Below, one piece after another: positions 34,058 to 47,564 of a stretch of 64,000 nucleotides of DNA. Source of the stretch: Papilionanthe hookeriana x Papilionanthe teres (lineage: Eukaryota; Streptophyta; Magnoliopsida; Asparagales; Orchidaceae); contig CM040428.1 of NCBI GenBank assembly GCA_022702705.1, forward strand, positions 101,961,022-102,025,021, read 5' to 3'. Made by a program: the position numbers and the translations under genes. The notes under the pieces are model-generated. The model did not search any database. It was not told where the DNA came from and worked only from the letters and a program-made list of their open reading frames with translations. Every line of letters begins with the position of its first letter. Position 1 is the first letter of the stretch.

Positions 34058-34460
34058 TCACTTAACAACAAACCTAAATGAAATCATTAAGAGTTAAATC
34101 AAAATATATCAATAATTTCAATACTTCTTTCTACCTAAGTAAATTTAAAACATGAATATCAATCTGAAATACTAAGATAATTGAAAGTGTAAAGATTTAA
34201 ATTAAATCAAAAAATAATTTGAACACTATTCCAAACTTAAAATTATTAATTAAAACCTCATAATTAAATTAAATCACTTTAAACCATTAACTCAAACTTT
34301 AAATTAAGAATGATTAAAATTCTCAACAACACAACTTGCCCTTAAAGGCTTTAATTATTATAACTCTTAAATAGAGTATTAAGTGAGATGTCACTTCACT
34401 CATCAGGTAATCAAATGCCCAAGTTCACTGAGCAAGAGACAAAGCTTAACTAAACTCCTG

Positions 34461-35320
34461 CAACATAAATCCTCAACTCTTCGTTAGGTATTTGCATAAT
34501 CATGTTATGCAACTTAAGCCCTAACCGGTCTTAGGACTCCGAGGTAGTCGTTCGGTACGACATAAACCCTCACATCTTCGAGGCTATTTTTATGATCATG
34601 TCATATAAATATAACTCCTAAGTAACTAAAATTGGCAGGATTGAAACATTAAATAAATTCCCAAATTAAAGCCAAACAATAGGATAGTTTGGGAAGTTGC
34701 CAAGGTTCTTCTTGGATCTTCAGCTTCTCCTACTTTCTTCCTTTGGACTCCTGAAATTAACTGTTCCAAATTTGATCCATTCCCTATTGAAATTCCAAAA
34801 TTCAATCCTTTGAGAACCTTAAACTTTGAAATTCTTGAGAGCAAAACCAGTGATCATTATCGAGAGTTTTCTTAAATGATTCCTGTCATTTAAGATGTTA
34901 TTAACTATAGGGGTTTGCCCTTATAGGGAACTTTAAGAACCCAGGTAATATAAACCCTGCTTAATTTCTTTATATTAAACAGGGGAACTTGTCGGCTTAT
35001 AAAATTGGTTCACAGACCAAACGGATGTCACAAATCTTTTAGTTTATTTAATCAAACCCCATCATCAAGCAGTGTGTCTATTCCTCGGGATAAATACACT
35101 GCTTTGTGGTGCGGTGCTTGTTTATATAAACTATTCGGGATGTGAGATCGGTTTGATTTCATATCTTAAAATTTTCAAACTTAAAATTATTTTCAAAATA
35201 AAATGCTACTTTCTAAAATATATATATTTAAATTAAATTTAAAATCTAAAAATTCGCCGATAATTTCTGTAGGCGACCCCTTTTCAAAAATACAACATTC
35301 AACCTAAAAATATGCCGACA
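34461..35320 (+). mobile_element. Partial 3' LTR of E2R
   Basis: It matches 555-1399 at about 97-98% by eye and is inverted relative to 6172-7047. The 5' part of the LTR and the end of the 3' UTR (equivalent to about 7048-8060 of E1) are missing. CCGACA at 35315-35320 is the LTR 3' end and is followed by the same flank as at 1400. Confidence 0.85.
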
Positions 35321-37325
35321 CTTCGGTATTGTTTTTTCTTCTTTTTTCATTGAAAAACCATGAATGGGGAACTTAGAAGCCTCTTTCTTCTGTCATCTCT
35401 TGCCTTAATTCTTTGAACCAAGCTTTTTTGTAGGGAATATTTTGTTCAAACTAGTTTCTTTGAACAAAATATTAATTCAAATTATCTTTAAACTAGTTTG
35501 TTCAATCATAATTGGATCATTCAAATTTTCATTGATCATTATTTGATATGGTTTAATATTTTTTTCAAAACTTGTTTAATTATTATTTGAATATATATTG
35601 ATTTTGAGTTGACTATTGTTTAATCCTTATTTAATCACCATTTAATGATTTTTCAACCTTAGTTTAAAAATAATTTGAACTTTTTTTATTCATGGTTTAA
35701 GATGCTTTGATGATAGTTCAATCTTTATTCAGTTGTGGTTCGAAGGAACTTCAAAAATTGTTTGATCATAAATAAAATAAATAAAAAAATGCTTGTTCAT
35801 GCTTTAAATATGACTTGAAAATGGTTGACTCGTATTTCTTTTTGATTTGATGTCTTTTTGGAATTGATTAATTTGATTTGCTTTGTTATGTATCAACAAT
35901 TCAAAATGTTTAAATCATATTAGTTAAGGTATTATAACATTCATATTATATGTCACAACCCACACCAAACTCTCCTACCAATTAACGTAGGACATAATAA
36001 AATCGGTTGGGATTTAGCTAACTAAATATACCTCCAACACCCATTCTCGCATAAACTCACCAAAATAGGCGGCAAATACACTCAATCATCCAAGTTTACC
36101 CAGAATGATACATTATAAATTTTCCAATATATTCAAAATTCAATATGCTCAAATATTTCAACTAAAATGGAAGCAATCCAAAATATATCAAGAACAATAA
36201 ATTTATATAACATAAAAAAGAAAATATACAATTTATTTGTAAACTAATCTAAAATGTTAATTATCTTACAATAAATGTATACTAAAATATGATCATACAA
36301 TGAGTTGGATTCTACTCAACCCATCCTTTTATGTAAAAAAAATATATTCATTTAATGAGTTATTAGACTCGACAAGACAAAGAAATCTAATATAAAGTTT
36401 AACATAAAGGAAAAGTAAACAACATGCATTTTAATCATGAATATATAAAATCATAGAAGTGAGCACTTGTGATCCGTGCATTTATGTAATTTTTAATGCA
36501 TAAAAGTTTAAAGAAAGTATTTGTATCATAAATTAGCATGACAATTGCATAATAACTTAAATACATTCACTCTTTTTTACTTATCATTTCATGTAGTATT
36601 GTATTTCATTTTAGTTTTAGAATGTGACATGTACAATAATCTAAGTTATTGACCATCATAACTCAGCTTGAGGGCTATATTATCAAGTTCATAGAGCCTA
36701 GGTGAAGCCCAATACTATCACTATGAACTACTTTGAGGGTCCTCTTGCTGTTATTGGAGAATCTTTTGTCCCATTGAAGACCTTTTGCTGCACCTACGTA
36801 GAGAAAAAGAGCTTTATTTATCAGCTTTGTCCCATAATATGAAAATTCTTAAGTTCCATATATTTTTATAATTAATTATTTCAAAAAACATGTGACTTGT
36901 TAAATATGCTAAAGAACTCTATACATAAATGAATAATTTATAAATATTTTATGTTTCCTCTTAACAACATTAGCAACTAACAAAATATTTATATAATCAA
37001 AACACACTTGTGAGCTCGTTTCTCTTATGCAATTCTTCACTCATGAATATTAGATTGTAAATATAAATTCTATAATATAAAGATCTACTTCAAAAATTTA
37101 AACAACACTCGCTCAGAAGATAATTATCTCTTACTAGAATAGATGGCTTAGTCTACAATAGTTGGCTGTTGACATGAGTCCATTTTATGTGATTTTACTT
37201 ACAATTTACCTTTCTTTTTTACTTAATATTTCACCTTATTTATCATTGATTTGCACTTGTGAAAGTTTTTATTGGTAATATGTAGGATATTGGTGATCGA
37301 CCATTCATTTCGGGGTGAGAAAATC
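35321..37325. repeat. Flank of LTR E2R, copy 2 of the long direct duplication
   Basis: Nearly identical to 1400-3410 with single-base and few-base differences. No coding potential. The junction with the LTR is the same in both copies (CCGACA then CTTCGG), so this junction was copied as a unit. Confidence 0.75.
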
Positions 37326-38136
37326 AAGATTATTGGTTGAGTGTTTTGGACCTGTTGCACTACAATCTTTGTTTTTATGCTTGCAGTACAAGTGTTTTCT
37401 ATTTCTTTTCTCATGCATTATGATTAAATTTTTTTTATGCTCCTATGTTGTACGACATGTGTTTTTTCTCATGATATTTATTTGATGGATTTTTTATTTC
37501 CCTCAAAGCCTTTTTGATGCATTAATTTCTGGTGTTAATGTGCTAATATTTCAATTGTAATTTAATTTTTATGGGATGTAATAAAAATTTTAACAACTTT
37601 TGTGATCTATGAATTCTATTCATCATGTAGAGCAACGAATGGGTTAACCACAAAATCTTTGTTGAACAAGGATATCCTACTAGGATTTTGCAACCCAGAT
37701 AAGAGATCTGAAGAAATATGGGAAATACAATAAAGTTAAGTGAAACTTAATTTTATGGATTTTTTTTATTGTTCTTCTGACATACACATAGCCTTAAGAA
37801 CTTCTATCTCTAGTTGTCAACAATAGCGCGAGCTCTATAGGAAACTTGAAGAAACTATTTGGCTGACGTCGTACGAGTACGAATATTAAAAATCTGAAGA
37901 ACTCTACACTTTTTTCTACTGTTTTAGTTTATTGCATGTTTAGATTTGTTAGATTACTTTCTCACATTTGATTATTTCAAACTAGATTTAGCGGTTCGGT
38001 AAACTAGAACATCACATCTTAGAAATATTTTGGCATTGTTCTCATGGGATCGATACACAAACTCATAGATCACATATTACTTAACACTTATATTTGTGTG
38101 ATTGATTGATTTACTTCACGGTAAGTTTCCAACCAT
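37326..38136 (+). mobile_element. Athila-like LTR, copy 2, with internal deletion
   Basis: It aligns to 3960-4766 at about 80% by eye. The roughly 550-bp GTGACCACG-rich part of copy 1 (3413-3958) is absent. After the last shared word (CAACCAT near 38131) there is no primer-binding site, so this may be a 3' LTR. It could pair with 3250-4766 as the two LTRs of one old element, but the pairing is unproven. Confidence 0.4.
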
Positions 38137-40700
38137 CAGCTATTGATTATGAGCATCCTAGAAGCATTCTCCAGATATGAACAATTCAAGGATCACCCTG
38201 TAGATACAAAGAAGACTGTATTGATTCTAGGAATTAGAGGCTCTAATATAGTTCCTTTTGTGTTTAAAATTTTTAATGGATGCAATTTTATCTAATAAAA
38301 AGAAATGAATGTTTACATATATGTGGGTGATGTGTTATTAAAAGTGAATCACCCTAAATATATCTAACAAGCTTTAAATGAAACTATGAAATGCTAAGTA
38401 AGTTCAATTTAATTCTTAATTCTCTTAAATGCACTTTGTAGCTGGGCTAGACAAATTTTTTGGCTACTTGATCACTCCAAATTAATACTATATTGGAGAT
38501 ACCATCACATAAAAACACCAATAATTACTAAAACTATTAAGCTAAATTATTGGATTGAGTAGCTTTGTCTAAAAATCATGAGACAAATGTTCAACTGTTT
38601 TTGAAGTTTAATGGACTATGAAACACTTCAAATGTTTGATGAGTATGAACATGTTGTCACCATTTTTGGCTCCTCTTAATGTCATTGCCTTGTGCAACAC
38701 CTCAAAACCTAATCCATTGTCCCCTGGGGCACTTGTGTAAAATCCTTTTCAAAGGGATCTTGGGCAACAATACTGCTAAATATGCAGTTCCAATTTCTTG
38801 CACTACCTAGCATTGAGCTCTCTATTTTGGGAGCACATTTTGGGCTTAAATTTAACACTATAACACTTATCTGACAACTTAAACACTAAATCTAGTATGG
38901 AATGTCTGCACCATGGCACCTACTGTGATATATCCGTGATGCCAAGTTCAAAAATAGTCTTCTTGATCATTTAGGAAACCTACCTCATGTTGCAGCACTA
39001 CCCCTTAGCAACATTGTGCTCAATTTATCAAATGGATGGTGAACCAATATTTTGGTTACAATGTAATGGTGGAATAAAGTTGGTTGACCAAATCTAATCA
39101 TAGTGCCACAACACCACCGTAGTTCTCCATCAATAGAACTGATGGGAGCCATTCATAATAGATGGGAATTTATGAGCGTCAATCACTGTTTGTAACCCTG
39201 TCAAACCTTAGAACAACAACATTACCTACTTAATATTGCAGTGCCATTTCCTATATATATAAGGGTTGGGCTCATTCAAATTATATTTCAAATTCTCAAT
39301 TTTTGAGCTCTTTTGTTCATCATACTTTTAACTTTCATCCCTATTTTCTTCACAAAGTTATGATGTTAAATTCTAGATCTAAGGAATAAAAAGTTTTTTG
39401 GGGACATTCTACAAAAAAAAATTATAAGCATTTAAGCCCATGCTGGGTATAGGGATTCTCTCTTACACTACAAGATCATACTTAAGTGAGGATTTATAAA
39501 TTTGGGTGGCTTACTTTAGAACAATATTATCAATGGATTCTAGGGGAATTAATAGAGGAATGGAGACCTATCGTAGTGCCCGCATTCCATGAGATCCAAA
39601 TGAATTATAAAGAAAATAGGGATAATAAAGCTTATATCTGAGGGAGACATGATTCCGATTTGACAGCTCACTAGTTAATATCATATAAAGTTTATCTTGT
39701 TACACCTTTGATAAATATACTACCTTCCTTGATATATAGCTGAATTATGGTAGATTATCCATTATTTAATCCATCTCAGTCCAAGGGTCTAGTAGAAAGA
39801 GCATGAGGAAAAAAGTATAAAATTTTTCACTAAGGCTCTTACATTGGAGTATGAAAGTCTAGTATTTCTTCATATTTTCCATGATATTATTGAGCACGCA
39901 TCTGAGCGAGGTAACTAAAGATTGAGAAAACTTGAATTACACCATTCAAAAGGAGCTTGTGATTGACATCAATCATGCTATTGTGACTTTAATCCTCTAC
40001 ATGAATCAGGATGGCATGATCGTTGGATTGGTCACCAAACTCTAATTTATGCTCTATGTATGAATGTTGGGTTGTATGAGGAAAAAAAAGAAGAGTAGAT
40101 ATTCCTTAAACATGCCATCCTTAAGAAAGGAATTTTCTTTTATAAAAGCTTGTGTGAATTGCTCCACTTTCACTACTAGCTTAGTCTTCTCATCCTAATT
40201 TAGTTGCCAAACAAGTATAGGAGCTCTGAGGGTAGTCACCAATCTAGGGCATGATGTAGATCATGACCTTGAGTGATCTATTAGCTAGCAGTTTGAACAT
40301 CTTGAGAGATCTATTAGTTGGCGCTTTAACCAGCTTGAGTGATAGAACCACCAATAATCTATGTGGCAGACATAAATATTCACCCAACATTTTGAATTGA
40401 CCTAGGTGGGCTACATGTATCCATCACTACATTTATCTTGAAGCCATGCTGAGTGGAGCCATAGAAGGTGAAGACAGTAGTCCAAAGATGATAATGGCTC
40501 TAACAATGACATGGCTACAAACCTGTAGGAAAATTATTTTATTATTTAGCAGTTTTATTTTCTATTATTTATTTGTTCTCAGAACATTTGTGCTGATTTT
40601 TTCTATCTTATGTTTATGTCATTTTGGCTTGTGTTATTACCTTATTTCATGAATTTATGAATTTTTATTATCCTATGTTATTGAGCTCATGTGCCTAGTT
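38137..40700. other. AT-rich region without a recognised gene
   Basis: I see no domain on either strand. Short discontinuous frames, for instance around 39480-39640 on plus (a YKFGWLTLEQYY-like stretch), suggest an old coding remnant of unknown type. The rest looks like decayed repeat DNA. Confidence 0.4.
39252..39262 (+). promoter_or_regulatory. TATA-box-like sequence
   Basis: TATATATATAA is followed by a G-rich start-like word and about 100 bases of T/C-rich sequence before an ATG at 39361 that opens only a few codons. It could be the promoter of an unrecognised LTR. Given the AT-richness, chance is possible. Confidence 0.2.
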
Positions 40701-43429
40701 TATCTTGTATTTATCTAATTTGAGTCCAATGTCATGACGCAATTTATGATCCATATTCTTTGTGAAGCACGCATTAAGCACACAAGTTTTTGCGTCAATG
40801 AAGCAGTATATGAATTTTTTAGTATGTGTATCTATCCCACAGGGAACTTGTTAATGTCCAAAAGGTGAAAGTTCTAGTTTACTAATCACATGTCTAGTTA
40901 AAAAAGTTTAAATTATATAAATTTGAAAGTGTATAATCCTAATTGTGTAATAGTAAATTACTAAGGAATGAGAGTAGAGTTCTCTATCAAGTGAGAGAAC
41001 CTCTCTTGAATTACCTGGGAAACCTAAAGTTATCAAAGTGATTCAAATATCATTAAGAGTTAGGAGCAGATCTACTTCTTATCCTATTCCAAGACCAAAA
41101 GAAGGATTTTGGTTTTATATTACAATTTAGTCTTGAAAACCGTGTAAAAACCCTAAGATTCAATATTTTTCTATTGATTGTACTATCCAAACAATAATAT
41201 TCTTATTCTTTTAGAAAGGAGTATGTTAACTTAATTGTTCTACTAGCCTTCTTCCATTGTCCTAGATCTCAATAGATTTTAACATTCCAAGTGGTCAATT
41301 TGGATGTAAATAAATCATGCAAAGTTAACATATGAACATATTCCATAAAATTTAATAACCGCATGACATGGAATACACTAATTACTTAACTTACCAATCT
41401 AAGGGAGAGATGAATTAAATTCCTAAACACGAGAGATAAACAAAGTATAAATTTTATTAAAATTAAAGAAAACAGTGTATACAAACCTTTACAGATCTAC
41501 ATGACTTAATTATTCATTAATCTCCTTTACAAACATTCACTAGTCACTAACAAACTCACTCACTAAGAAAGTAGGAATTAAGTAAAATGCATCCAATTTT
41601 TTTTGCCTTGCTTTAATCATCTTTCTTATCCAAATTTCATCTCTAAACTGTTAAATGTTAGTGCTAGGTGCCTAGGTGCCAGCATAGAGCACCAAAATTT
41701 CAAGCTAATGATATGGAGTGGTGTAGAAAATTCAGGCTCTGACACCCAATTACCATTTTGAGCATCACCTTTTCTTATTTGGATGCATGTTTATGGTTCC
41801 GAGTTTCTCTAGTTTTTCTTCTTAATGCTTTATCTAGTTGGACCACTACCGCACTTGGGTCAGGAAATCAGTTATCATCTTCTTGATTTTCCTAGTTGAA
41901 GGAAGCAATCTTCTGGTTCCTCAATAATTGGACTGAGCACCGAGGCGCCTAGAAGTGAAATAAGAAATAGTTTGTCCCAATGCTGCTCTTTGCTAACCTA
42001 TTCCTTGTAACTTGCAAAAACATTAAGAAACATCTTAGAAAACATAAAATTATGCAAATAACAAAGAAAATATAGGAACTAGCACCATAAAATTCTTACT
42101 CACCAAAATTCTCCCTAACTTAAATATTTCTTGCACTCAAGTAATTCTATACCTAGTTAGATAAAATTAACGGTAGATTGAAAGTTAGGATTTCATGATT
42201 CTTTAGTAATGAGGTATGAAATCATTCTGGGTGCATAAATCTCTTTCTAATAATTGATTTTTCTAGAAACCCCTAATTTCCCAACATAACTTATATTAAT
42301 ATTTTTTCTAAACAATTATCCATAAATTACTTATACATTGTTAACTAAAGTAAGATTTATTCTCAAATATATATAAATCAATTTCACTAATTAACTAAAT
42401 AATTATAATTCAAATGTTACTTCCTTGAATTTAATATTTTTGAATTTGTTGTTACGAAGATTCTTAACTCTTTGACTTTTAAAAAGCGGATTGGTACTTT
42501 TTAAAAATCAAGCTTAACCTCAAGTTTCTCCTCTAAAGCTCTTAAAATATTTTTTGTTTTTACTTGAGTTTCCACAGATTTTTCTTTTCATTTAAATTTT
42601 ATCTATTTTTCTTTTTAACTTTCATAAATGATTATTATATCCAGTTAAATTTTTCATTAATGATTTTAAATAACAACTCTTTCCTATGCCAAACTCTCAA
42701 TTATCACCTAACTTAACTTAAATCTTAAAGTGAAAACCAAATTATTTGAATTGATTAGTTATTATGTTTTATATATTTGATGATTTAGCTTTTGAATCTA
42801 TCACTTTTAGTCTAAGTATTTAAGAATTATTATACAGTAGAGTAATTAATAAAATTTAAAGGACTATTATGAGGAAATCACTAATAATTTTTAAAGGTAT
42901 TGAAGATTTATGTTATCCCTACTGAATTTTAAACCTTTTAGTAGAACATCTAGAATAATAATTAAATCTATCATTTTTATTGAAGTCCTAAGATTCATAT
43001 ATCTAGTCTTGCTCATGCCAAAAATGTTTACACAAAAGTACCTCCCCCAAACTAATTCTACACTGCACATACAATTAACTAGACCAAAAAAAAAAAACTA
43101 AATAGCTAAACATGAATGTGCAATAACAAAATAGAAAATACGCACATTAGAGTAAATGTATAACCACAATGAAAAGTAATACAATAATAGTAGTAAACAC
43201 CACATCACATTACAACCACACCAATCTTAATGAATCACATAATAAAACAAAATATTACAAAAAAACAAGCAGAGCTCACCACAAATCCAAGGATGAGCAC
43301 CACATCTTACTATATCATAAAATCACATCTCTAATATAACAACTTCATAAATGTCCATAAAAAGTTAAATGAAAGAAAACAAACACATTAAGAAAGTAGT
43401 CACCATAGAGCAAAAAGCAACTCAATTTA
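40701..43429. other. AT-rich region, probably decayed LTR-element sequence
   Basis: Around 40760-40860 there is a word set (GTATCTATCCCACAGGGAAC) of a type often found in plant gypsy LTR/UTR sequence. The part 41630-41990 contains GGTGCCTAGGTGCC-like words. No protein domain was seen on either strand. Confidence 0.35.
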
Positions 43430-43900
43430 TCAGGCTTCTCCACCCTCATCATCGTCGGCATCAATATCCTCTCTTGTCCTCCTTTATGGACTTGATAGAC
43501 TAATCATAGTATCAAAAAGGTGGTGCATCCAACATTTGAGCAGTGCTAGGTCCATTCATGTGGCTTTCAATGCCATATAATCTCTCTAGGTGTATTGAAG
43601 GCTTGCTCCTAATAATCATACTCTCTTTGGTATTAAATTACATAAAAATTAAGCTTTTGGCTCAACATTGCAAAATTCTAATGTCATCCCTTCAAGTGGG
43701 CGGCTTCTTTGAAATAACTATGAAGAAAAAAGTTGAAGTATGAGTCATGAAGGGACAAATCTAGAACTCTCTCCTTTGTCAAAAGATGTTCTACCATAAC
43801 TACCAATGGTCTTCTTAGTTATGGCCTTGCTAGGATGTAATTGTTCCTCCTATGACTCATACTTCACTCTAACCTTTAAACAAAACAAAAAAATTACAAA
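43430..43900 (-). pseudogene. Decayed minus-strand coding remnant with an acidic C-terminus
   Basis: The minus strand ends in REDIDADDDEGGEA and a TGA near 43433. Upstream, broken pieces can be read (for example a Ser-rich stretch followed by RFVPS-like residues near 43760). Such an arrangement resembles the ORF1-type proteins of plant Athila elements, but I found no decisive motif. It is badly decayed. Confidence 0.25.
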
Positions 43901-44284
43901 AAGATGACGCATAATAGAAATGTTGATGAGATTCACAACATCTAAAGACATTTCCTTCTGAATAAAATAGTTTATAAATGCCCAATCCTATGTTACCTGA
44001 TGCGATGCGACTTTAAATAAGCTTTAAAATACAAGAGTTTGATACCACTTTTTAGAAGATTTAATTTCTGGCAAATGGCTTCAAAAACTTGATGTGCAAG
44101 GTTTACTTTTATAATTTTATATTTAGATTTAATAATTGTAAAAGTCACAATTTTAAATGCAAGTATACGTATCGTTCGAAGTAATACAGGGCTCTAGTGG
44201 AGTCTGCGTTATCGATCCCGGGGATAGTAAAAAAATAAAATATATAAGTAATATTTTGAAATTTTCTGAAGCTAATTATATACC

Positions 44285-44286
<2 letters not shown>
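43901..44286. other. Unassigned AT-rich stretch with an LTR-like word
   Basis: No gene is seen. At 44156-44225 words such as GCAAGTATACGTATCGTTCG and TTATCGATCCCGGGGATAG resemble sequence near the ends of plant gypsy LTRs and the word at 40830. It probably belongs to an old LTR element. Confidence 0.3.

Positions 44287-44324
<38 letters not shown>
44287..44324. repeat. (TA)n microsatellite
   Basis: Pure TA run of about 18 units, outside the main satellite array. Confidence 0.95.
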
Positions 44325-44328
<4 letters not shown>

Positions 44329-45064
44329 CTAATAATTTTTACTAAAATAAAGAAGCAGTAAGCATTAAGTTAAAATAAGCAGTAATTAAAATTCTATGCA
44401 AGTGTAAAAACGACTTTCTCATTTTTCAACTAATCCAAGAATTATAGATTAATTATCTTCTGTAGCGAATTAAAATTATAGTATTGTGCTAAATAGAAGC
44501 ATTCATATTCTTTACCCTTTGGTCCAGGTGCAAAGAACATTGACTAATCTATAGTTAGGCTCAGTATGTTTTATTAGTAGAATGAGTTAATCTAGGCTCA
44601 CACTACTAGATGTCCAAGGGTGGCTATGGTCGGCCCTACCAGAAACCCGTTACCTTTCTATAAACAAAATTATTAGAATTTAGTCTGTCACTCTAAAAAC
44701 TAATTAATTCTACGCCCAATAAGTAATATCTTCCTATTTATTTACACTTCACCTTAAACAATCCGCGTATAGCCTATGATTACCTTAGGATTTATGTGAT
44801 ATCTACTAGTTAAGAATTTATCTGCGGATAGGTCTCAAAATTCTTCAACAGGTTATAATAAATTAAATGGCCAAATTAAAAAGTAAACTAAGATCAAGTA
44901 TTAATATCATCACAATAGTTTTAAATATTTTATATTTAATTCTCCTACTAAATTTAATTAATTTATAATATTTTCATAGTTGAAATGAGAAAGATAACTA
45001 ACTACTCATAACTCATTAAAATTACACAACAAAATATATTTATAAAAGTTTGAACCAAAGTACA
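44325..45064. other. Unassigned AT-rich stretch before the satellite
   Basis: No coding domain or repeat structure was recognised. It may continue the old LTR element on its left. Confidence 0.4.
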
Positions 45065-45225
45065 AATATAGGTATATATAAATATATATATATAGATATA
45101 TATATTTATTTAATATTATTTTTTTATTTTAAATATTTTAGGCATAGTATATTATTTCAAAATATAATTTAATCATAAAAATATTTAATAGTTAAATAAA
45201 TTATAAATAAATAAATTTATATCAG

Positions 45226-45265
<40 letters not shown>

Positions 45266-45531
45266 TATATAAATATATATAATATTATTTTTTTATTTTA
45301 AAAATTTTAAGTATAGTATATTATTAATAAATATAATTTAATTATAAAAATATTTAATAATTAAGAAAATTATAAATAAATATATATATATATATATATA
45401 GAGGTACATAAATATATATTTATATATATATAAAAATTTATTTAATATTATTTTTATTTTAAATATTTTAAGTATAGTATATTATCTATAAATATACTTT
45501 AATTACAAAAATATTTAATAATTAAAAAAAT

Positions 45532-45597
<66 letters not shown>

Positions 45598-45746
45598 TAC
45601 ATAAATATCTATTTATATATATATAATAAATTTATATAATATTATTTTTTTATTTTTAATATTTTAAGTATAGTACTTTATTTTTAAATATAATTTAATT
45701 ATAAAAATATTTAATAGTTAAAAAATTATAAATAATTAAATAAATA

Positions 45747-45796
<50 letters not shown>

Positions 45797-46061
45797 TATA
45801 ATTATATTTTTTGTTTAAAATATTTTAAGTATATTATATTATTTATAAATATAATTTAATTATAAAAATATTTAATAATTAAATAAATTATAAATAAATA
45901 TATATAGGTATATATTAATATATATATATATATGTATATATATATTTAATTATTTTTTTATTTTAATTGTTTTAAGTATAGTATATTATTTATAAAGATA
46001 ATTTAATTATAAAAATATTTAATAATTAAATAAATTACAAATAAATACATTTATATATAGG

Positions 46062-46127
<66 letters not shown>

Positions 46128-46345
46128 ATATTAATTTTTATTTTAATAATTTTAAGTATAATATATTATTTATAAATATAATTTAATTATCAAAATATTC
46201 AATAGTTAAAAAAATTATAAATAATTAAGTTATATAATATTATTTTTTTTCTTTTAAAAATTTTAAGTATAGTATACTATTTATAAATATTATTTAATTA
46301 TAAAAATATTTCATAATTAAATTAATTATAAATAAATATATATAT

Positions 46346-46437
<92 letters not shown>

Positions 46438-46578
46438 GTATTTTTTATTTTAAATGTTTTAAGTATAGTACATTATTTATAAATATAATTTAATTTTAAA
46501 AAATAATTAATAATTAAATAAATTATAAATAAAACTATATATATAGTTATATATAAATATTTAAATAAATAAATACAA
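45065..46578. repeat. AT-rich satellite array, block 1
   Basis: About nine copies of a core of roughly 100 bp occur. Each has TTTTAAGTATAGTATATTAT, then TATAAATATAATTTAATTA, TAAAAATATTTAATAATTAA and an AAATTATAAATAAATA end. The cores are joined by (TA)n runs of variable length, so unit length ranges from about 110 to 195 bp. Core starts are near 45130, 45301, 45468, 45646, 45820, 45973, 46151, 46262 and 46457. There is no gene. Confidence 0.9.
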
Positions 46579-46596
46579 ATTGTTAGCATTGCTGGA

Positions 46597-47538
46597 GTGG
46601 AAATGAAGATTATCAAGTGGACCTCAAATTTTGATCCAAGTAAAGATCCCCCTATAGTGCCTATTTGGTTCAAACTTCCCAACCTTCCATATAGATACTT
46701 TAACCAATCAGCTCTATTTCAAATTGGGAGATCCCTTGGCACACCTTTAAGATTGGATGCTGAAACTATTAATAAGGCAAAACCATAATCTGCTAGAATC
46801 CAAGTAGAGAGGGATATTTCACTACCTGAGATAAAAAGGATTTGGATTGGGTCAGCTAGTGAAGGGCATTGGCAGGAGATTATCATGCAGCAAAAGCCTC
46901 ACTTCTGCTCTCACTGCAAAATGTTTGGTCACACTAATGAAAGGTGTTATAGGCTCCACCCCCCTCACAGAAGATCAGTAAATTTGGCTAATAATACTCC
47001 CTCTCCTCCAGCAGGTACTGATTTTGTTATCACTGAATCTGTGGTACCTCCAGCAGGGAAGGATAAGGAAGTCCCTCAGGCAATCCCCCCCCCCCATAAC
47101 AGAAGACCCGCATCTCAGAATAGTCCCTACTGCCCTGACAATACTGCCACTCCAGTGGAAATTGCTGCACCTTTTGCTGAGGGGGAGAAGACTGATCCTC
47201 CTGTTGTCAGCCCACCCCTTCTCCCAGTCCACCCACTTTCTTTGGAACAGTCACCTAGCAGATCTCAATCCACTGGGTCCAATGGTGACTGGTGTAGAAG
47301 AGAAGTAGAGGAAATCAGAATTGTGACACCCACTCAATCTACTAACCCCTCACCAGTGGCTCTCCCTCCCAATGTTATCAATGATATGCAGATTGGCATT
47401 GAGGGTAAATGGGAAACCAAACTTTCAAAGAAGAAAAAGAAATTCAGTACTGAACTACAGAAATTGGGGTCTTCTCTATCTAAGGGGGAATTGGCAGGCT
47501 CTACAAGAAGAAGATCTAGATCCAGAACTAGATCTTAG
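46597..47538 (+). pseudogene. LINE1 ORF1 remnant (DUF4283 end, zinc knuckle, basic tail)
   Basis: ORF1 proteins of plant LINEs bind element RNA. The remaining DUF4283 part reads KIIKWTSNFDPSKDPPIVPI. An in-frame TAA at 46786-46788 interrupts it; the same frame continues with QVERDISLPEIKRIWIGS and the knuckle CSHCKMFGHTNERC (CX2CX4HX4C). A Pro/Ser-rich linker follows, and a basic end with KLSKKKKK and RRRSRSRTRS. The start of ORF1 was lost in the 5' truncation. ORF2 begins 26 bases after its stop. Confidence 0.88.
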
Positions 47539-47564
47539 TCATCCAACTCTCATCCCCCATCTCT

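Larger units (their letters stand above)
27174..35320 (+). mobile_element. 3' part of a second, plus-oriented Tat/Ogre-like element (E2R)
   Basis: The whole stretch is the reverse complement of the E1 3' UTR and LTR. It starts within the same GATTTGGTTCTGATGGCATG word found near 14750 of E1, passes through tandem array, strand-biased zone, GC island and AT-rich part, and ends with LTR sequence and CCGACA at 35315-35320. No gag, pol or AlkB sequence is present; those were lost or lie outside. The element is joined to the truncated 5' LTR of E1. About 1 kb spanning the UTR/LTR junction has been deleted at about 34460. Confidence 0.85.
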
